Assembly (NCBI GenBank): GCA_964653695.1
Contig: CAZZFQ010000059.1
Span: forward strand, 1 to 8,950
Direction of reading: 5' to 3'
Length of the DNA: 8,950 bases
DNA from: JALHTG01 sp964653695
GTDB taxonomy: Archaea; Thermoproteota; Bathyarchaeia; 40CM-2-53-6; JALHTG01
The position numbers were made by a program, and so were the translations under genes. Below, one piece after another: positions 5,708 to 8,950 of the stretch; position 1 is the stretch's first letter; each line of letters starts with the position of its first letter. The notes beneath the pieces are model-generated. The model worked only from the letters and a program-made list of their open reading frames with translations, had not been told where the DNA came from and did no database searches.

Positions 5708-6513
5708 CTAGGGGCTTAGTCCCGTTCCAACATCCGCCCAGATGTTTTCGCTTATCTTCTTGTATCCTATCTTTTCGTAAACCCTGATAGCTGGGTAATT
5801 GTCTGACCTCACGAACAAGGCGGCCGCTTCAGCGTTTCTCAAAGCTTCTTCTGTGATAGCCGATGTCGCCAGTGTCGAGTAACCTTTGGACCGATGATCA
5901 GGATGCGTATAGACTCCACCTATCATCCAGACTTGCGGTATTTGAAGAAAAGAACCAGAATAGGAAACTAATTTCTCGTCAATGAAGACCCCGTACATTC
6001 TCATTTTGCTTAGCCATTCCATGTATTTCTCGACAGCTCTCTCTGGTCGGTCCTTTCTGGTTGAGAGAAGCTTTGCAAGCTGTAGAGCATCATCATTAGT
6101 GTGCAACTGCTTTACAAGATCGGACTTGTACAGCTTCGCTTTGCCTTTTCTCACCAGCATCCAATTCTCAATGTAATGCTTCGCGTCAGGGAATCTTCTC
6201 TGTATCACTGGCAGAAGATTTGGCGGTGCGTGCATGATGAAGTAGTCTTCAGGTGCATATGTTATCAGTTGCTCAGCTGTTGCTGCGTGGTCCGATTCCA
6301 ACACTATGCTTGTAGGAGAAACGGCAGTGTACGTGAGAATGTATCCGTCGAGATTTTCGTCTTCAAAGGCTGCGTATGTNNNNNNNNNNNNNNNNNNNNN
6401 NNNNNNNNNNNNNNNNNNNNNNNNNNNNNNNNNNNNNNNNNNNNNNNNNNNNNNNNNNNNNNNNNNNNNNNNNNNNNNNTGTTGGTTTCGTCAACTTTTT
6501 CCACTTTGAGCAT
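5708..6513 (-). CDS. GNAT-family N-acetyltransferase, interrupted by an assembly gap
   Basis: An acetyl-CoA-dependent acetyltransferase with a C-terminal GNAT domain of the COG3393/FR47-like kind. The acetyl-CoA site is in GGVYTHPDHRSKGYSTLAT (RxxGxS form of the Q/RxxGxG/A loop), followed by the motif-B strand SDNYPAIRVYEKIGYKK that is typical of the fold. The part before it (LITYAPEDYFIMHAPPNLLPVI) is the variable N-terminal half; the substrate is unknown. An internal GTG at 6304 is not the start, since the frame runs on to the N block with sensible codons (AAFEDENLDGYILTYTAVS). Beyond the N block ATG 6513 begins MLKVEKVDETN, with GAAGGAG 11 bases upstream, which I take as the true start. 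The two parts are out of frame across 100 bases, so the gap size is wrong. Real length is probably near 270 residues. It lies 139 bases after the ABC permease gene. Confidence 0.8.
6380..6479. other. Assembly gap (100 N)
   Basis: Exactly 100 N, a placeholder of unknown true length, close to the N-terminus of the GNAT gene. Confidence 0.98.
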
Positions 6514-6652
6514 CTGGTTCTCTTCTCCTTCGCCTAGTCGATCGCTGAGAGAGGCTTGAGCGACCTTGCTCACTCTTGACGCTGACACTTGCTCTGAAGG
6601 TTACGGCTGAAGTCAGACATGCTTTCGGTAGAATGCGTAGCAAGTCTGTTTT

Positions 6653-7477
6653 CTACGCTAGTCTCGACAAGATTTCTTCTCTCTTGAACGATCTTGTCCC
6701 GAAGTACAATACGAGGAGGTCAACTGTAGCGAAGACTCCTATTAAGGCGCCGACTACTGTGGGTCCAAAGAAGATTGCTCCTGAAACCTGCCCGAGCACC
6801 AGCATCAGTACAGGTATGAGCAGAATTGCGCTGATCTGCTGAGCCTCTCTAAACCCCTTGACCCTCGCTGAGATTATTACCGTTAGCCCTATACCAGCAA
6901 GAGCTATCGTTGGAGCAACGCCGAAGATGAGCATAATCCAGACCAAGTTGGGAAGTAACAACCTGCCGCCAAACAGGGAGAACGAGAAGAGATCTATGAC
7001 TGTGGAATAAACGGCGAACGAGACCGCTGTCACAATCATGGAAGGAAAGAACGATACTAGCATTTTCCCTAGGAGTAGCTCGCTGTCAGAGAGAGGAGCC
7101 GCCAAGAGTGCTTCAATCGTCCTCCTTTCCTTCTCCCCAGCGAAACTGTCTGATGCTATTACGCTCGATGCCATAAGAGGAATGATTAGAAAGAACGGGG
7201 CGAAGAAGTAGAGCGACATGACGTAGACCAAGGCCTGCCAAGCGTTCATCCCTGCAAGCTCTTCTCTCACTTGGCTTGGAAGATTCTTCATCATTGATGT
7301 TGAGTTCTCTAAAGGTGGCCCTGATATAGATGACAGACTTGGAGTCACGATAATGAGAGTGGGAAGTACGATCGATATTAGGATAGGTACTGCTACTATA
7401 GGGAGGAGGATCTGCCAGTTTCTCCTGATCTCACGCCAGTCTTTTCTAAAGACCAGCATGACCATATGTGCTCTCAC
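6653..7477 (-). CDS. ABC-2 type transporter permease (NatB-like)
   Basis: A 274-residue membrane subunit of an ABC-2 exporter. It has one helix near the N-terminus (about 22-45), an outer loop with PSLSSISGPPLENSTS, then five more helices (about 84-107, 140-162, 176-203, 214-236 and 238-259). The cytoplasmic stretch SDSFAGEKERRTIEALLAAP (109-128) is the conserved coupling segment of the NatB/YhaP-like ABC-2 family. Such permeases export sodium ions, drugs or other small compounds; the cargo is not visible. GTG 7477 overlaps the TGA of the ATPase gene by four bases (GTGA), with GAGAGG about 8 bases upstream inside the ATPase gene, which shows translational coupling. ATG codons at 7465 and 7459 would only remove 4 or 6 residues. 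The protein ends with a charged tail after the last helix. Confidence 0.9.
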   Translation of the reverse strand: MRAHMVMLVFRKDWREIRRNWQILLPIVAVPILISIVLPTLIIVTPSLSSISGPPLENSTSMMKNLPSQVREELAGMNAWQALVYVMSLYFFAPFFLIIPLMASSVIASDSFAGEKERRTIEALLAAPLSDSELLLGKMLVSFFPSMIVTAVSFAVYSTVIDLFSFSLFGGRLLLPNLVWIMLIFGVAPTIALAGIGLTVIISARVKGFREAQQISAILLIPVLMLVLGQVSGAIFFGPTVVGALIGVFATVDLLVLYFGTRSFKREEILSRLA

Positions 7478-8418
7478 GATTTTTCCTCTCTAACCAGTTT
7501 CAGGTAGGCTTCCTCGAGCGATGGTCTATGGATATTGACTTCGAGAACCTTGCCTCCAGCATAGACGATTTTCGTGACTATTTCTGGAGCAGACTCCGCC
7601 AGATTGTCGACGGCAATCAGCAGTGTACCTGAAGTATCATCTACACTTATTTCTCTGACTTGTTCAACCTCTTTGACCGCGCGAAGTATCGCTTGATCTG
7701 TTCTCTTCAGTCTGACTTGAAGGGTTGGTTCGCCTGCTATTCTGTCTTGAAGCTCTTCAGGAGTCCCTGCGACCACACGTCTACCTCGATTTATGATCAT
7801 GACTCTATCACATAGCTTCTCGGCGTCTTCTAGGCGATGTGTGCAGAGCAGAACGGTGTGGTTTTCACGCTGGCTTAGGTCTGCGATTAGATCTCGTATC
7901 CCCTTTGCCGATTCTGGGTCGAGGCCAGAGGTGGGCTCGTCTAGCAATATGATAGGTGGCTTGTGTACTATGGTTCGAGCAATCGCAAGTTTCTGCTTCA
8001 TTCCTTTTGAGAGCTTTCCTACTTTATCGTTTCTCCGATCCCACAATTGGAAAAAGTCGAGCAGTTCTCTGATCCGATCTTGTCTTTCCTGAGCGTCATA
8101 GAGGCCGTACGCTTCTGCGAAGAATTCAATGTTTTCATGCACTGTAAGCCTTTCATAGAGGCTCGGGTTTTCAGTTAGTATTCCAACTATTTCTCTGACT
8201 TTCGTCGGCTCCTCGGATATGTCGAATCCGCCAACCTTGGCTGAGCCTTCCGAAGAAGAAATCAGACATGCCAACATGCGGACTGTTGTTGTCTTACCAG
8301 CACCATTCGGACCTAGAAGGCCAAAGATTTCTCCTCCCTCGACTACCAGGTCTAGGTGATCTACCGCTGTGAGGGGCCCGAACTTCTTCGTCAATCCGTT
8401 CAGTTCAATGCTTGGCAA
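7474..8418 (-). CDS. ABC transporter ATP-binding protein (ABC-2 exporter, NatA/CcmA-like)
   Basis: The 314-residue ATPase of the exporter, encoded just before its permease. Motifs in order: Walker A GPNGAGKT (36-43), signature LSKGMKQK (136-143), Walker B IILLDEPTSGLDP (156-168) with catalytic Glu161, and the H-loop His194 in LLCTHRLEDAE. The Q-loop region reads GILTENPSLYERLTV, so a glutamate (Glu83) sits where many ABC proteins have glutamine; this is common in the NatA-like group. The last 100 residues form the extra C-terminal domain of this group (LQVRLKRTD to LEEAYLKL). ATP hydrolysis by a dimer drives export through two permease copies. TTG 8418 is the only start before an in-frame TGA 15 bases upstream, with GAGAAGG about 8 bases ahead. 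The frameshifted small gene lies 94 bases upstream on the same strand. Confidence 0.93.
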   Translation of the reverse strand: MPSIELNGLTKKFGPLTAVDHLDLVVEGGEIFGLLGPNGAGKTTTVRMLACLISSSEGSAKVGGFDISEEPTKVREIVGILTENPSLYERLTVHENIEFFAEAYGLYDAQERQDRIRELLDFFQLWDRRNDKVGKLSKGMKQKLAIARTIVHKPPIILLDEPTSGLDPESAKGIRDLIADLSQRENHTVLLCTHRLEDAEKLCDRVMIINRGRRVVAGTPEELQDRIAGEPTLQVRLKRTDQAILRAVKEVEQVREISVDDTSGTLLIAVDNLAESAPEIVTKIVYAGGKVLEVNIHRPSLEEAYLKLVREEKS

Positions 8419-8512
8419 GTAGCAACCTTCTCATTGCTTATCCTTCGACTTTGCCCACACGAAACGCCTAATTCACTTTCTCAGCATGCGCCAAGATCAG
8501 CAGTATCTGCCT

Positions 8513-8826
8513 CTAAAATCCTAGTTTCTCTTTTGCGAAAACCTTTGTGATTCGGTTGGGCGCTATTTCTCTCTCGATTATCAGGATCTTGTTTATGCTG
8601 TTCCCAACTCCGTAAGCTTTTCTGGCACGGGCATCCTCTGGCGGAAGACAATGCTCCTTTATCCTTTTGAATTCTTCGTCGAGATTCTTGACAATCTTAT
8701 GTGTTCGATAATTGGGGCTGTCTTGGGCTTTTTGTTGGTTTGGTGGATTGGGTGAAAGTGTCGGCGGCAGATTGGAATTCCTTGATTGCCGTGTCCTTAA
8801 GACCGTCTAATCGGGAAGGAGGCCAC
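8513..8826 (-). pseudogene. Small unidentified gene broken by two apparent frameshifts (degraded gene or sequence errors)
   Basis: No single frame is open with a start codon here, yet the - strand looks coding. From about 8700 down to TAG 8513-8515 one frame reads cleanly, with KIVKNLDEEFKRIKEHCLPP, then an ARKAYGVGNSINKILIIE stretch, and the end ITKVFAKEKLGF. That frame has no ATG, GTG or TTG up to its stop at 8807. A second frame (8697-8825) reads RLDGLKDTAIKEFQSAADTF followed by a Thr/Lys/Pro-rich linker. A third frame offers GTG 8824-8826 with AGGA five bases upstream and starts VASF. Removing one base in the CCC run (8813-8815) and one in the A5 run (8729-8733) joins all three into about 104 residues: a helical part, a TQSTKPTK linker, and a basic C-terminal part. 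I do not recognise the family. A TATA-like site at 8862-8870 is well placed for GTG 8826. Confidence 0.5.
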
Positions 8827-8861
8827 TAGATTCCTAGAAGTCTCGAAACTGAGCGCAAGCG

Positions 8862-8870
8862 TTAACTATT
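8862..8870. promoter_or_regulatory. TATA-like element between divergent genes
   Basis: TTAACTATT sits between the frameshifted small gene (-) and the gene starting at 8925 (+). Read left it predicts a start near 8838, just before GTG 8826; read right it predicts a start near 8892 and a leader of about 33 bases before ATG 8925. Confidence 0.3.
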
Positions 8871-8924
8871 GATCGTAGCCAAGCGGTAGCTCACACACGT
8901 TTTGGCGATTGAGGTTCTGTCAAC

Positions 8925-8950
8925 ATGAGCGATAAGCCAATCTCCGCTGA
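8925..8950 (+). CDS. Start of an unidentified gene (partial, cut by window edge)
   Basis: ATG 8925 begins MSDKPISA and stays open to the window end. GAGGT at 8911-8915, nine bases upstream, is a strong ribosome site, which is the main reason to call a gene from only eight codons. Product unknown. Confidence 0.5.

Noticed and set aside
6304..6588. 94-codon - strand frame running through the second N block
   Set aside because: Open only because 100 N bases have no stop. Its part after the gap (ending LPFLLQA) overlaps the GNAT coding frame and is a shadow; only the MLKVEKVDETN part before the gap is real.
8869..8935. tRNA-like sequence (TAGCCAAGCGGTAGC ... GAGGTTC)
   Set aside because: It resembles a D-arm and a T-arm, but no acceptor stem, no anticodon stem and no proper T-loop can be formed. 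GAGGT is better explained as the ribosome site of the gene at 8925.
1..8950. CRISPR arrays, insertion sequences, integrase sites
   Set aside because: No regularly spaced direct repeats, no transposase-like protein, and no terminal repeat pairs flanking a gene were seen.

Overview
The window looks like a draft-assembly contig from an uncultured archaeon, most likely of the Thermoproteota/Bathyarchaeia/Nitrososphaeria side. The reasons are archaeal-type TATA boxes about 26 bases before plausible transcription starts, frequent TTG and GTG starts with GGAG/GGTG-type ribosome sites, heavy use of AGA/AGG arginine codons, and an archaeal gene set: MDP-1-type HAD phosphatase, stand-alone elongation-factor domain 2 protein, HEPN/MNT pair and a short MscL. 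The exact lineage cannot be fixed from this sequence. Two runs of exactly 100 N (3508-3607 and 6380-6479) are scaffold gaps. Each falls inside a gene, and in both cases the reading frames on the two sides do not match across 100 bases, so the true gap lengths differ.

Layout. 1-63 is the tail of a + strand gene. 64-499 has no convincing protein gene but holds a dense set of nested inverted repeats (250-443) that looks like a structured RNA. 500-1072 is a - strand pair (acylphosphatase, then an EF-Tu domain-2-like protein), divergent from an MDP-1-type phosphatase (1192-1671); a 12-base palindromic TATA box lies between them. 1804-2540 is an overlapping HEPN/nucleotidyltransferase (MNT) toxin-antitoxin-type pair. 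2627-3668 (-) is an ACMSD-type amidohydrolase broken by the first gap, divergent from a 12-segment MFS transporter (3928-5139). 5208-5564 (-) is a short MscL. 5708-6513 (-) is a GNAT acetyltransferase broken by the second gap. 6653-8418 (-) is a two-gene ABC-2 exporter operon whose genes overlap by 4 bases. 8513-8826 (-) is a coding-looking stretch that lacks a continuous frame and is best explained as one small gene with two single-base frameshifts. A new + strand gene begins at 8925 and runs off the edge.

Most neighbours have no obvious shared pathway; this is mainly an ordinary chromosomal region. Real couplings are the ABC ATPase with its permease, HEPN with MNT, and possibly the amidohydrolase with the divergent MFS carrier (uptake and conversion of an organic acid, inference only). 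I found no CRISPR array, insertion sequence, tRNA or rRNA. The least explained items are the structured element at 250-443 and the frameshifted small gene at 8513-8826.
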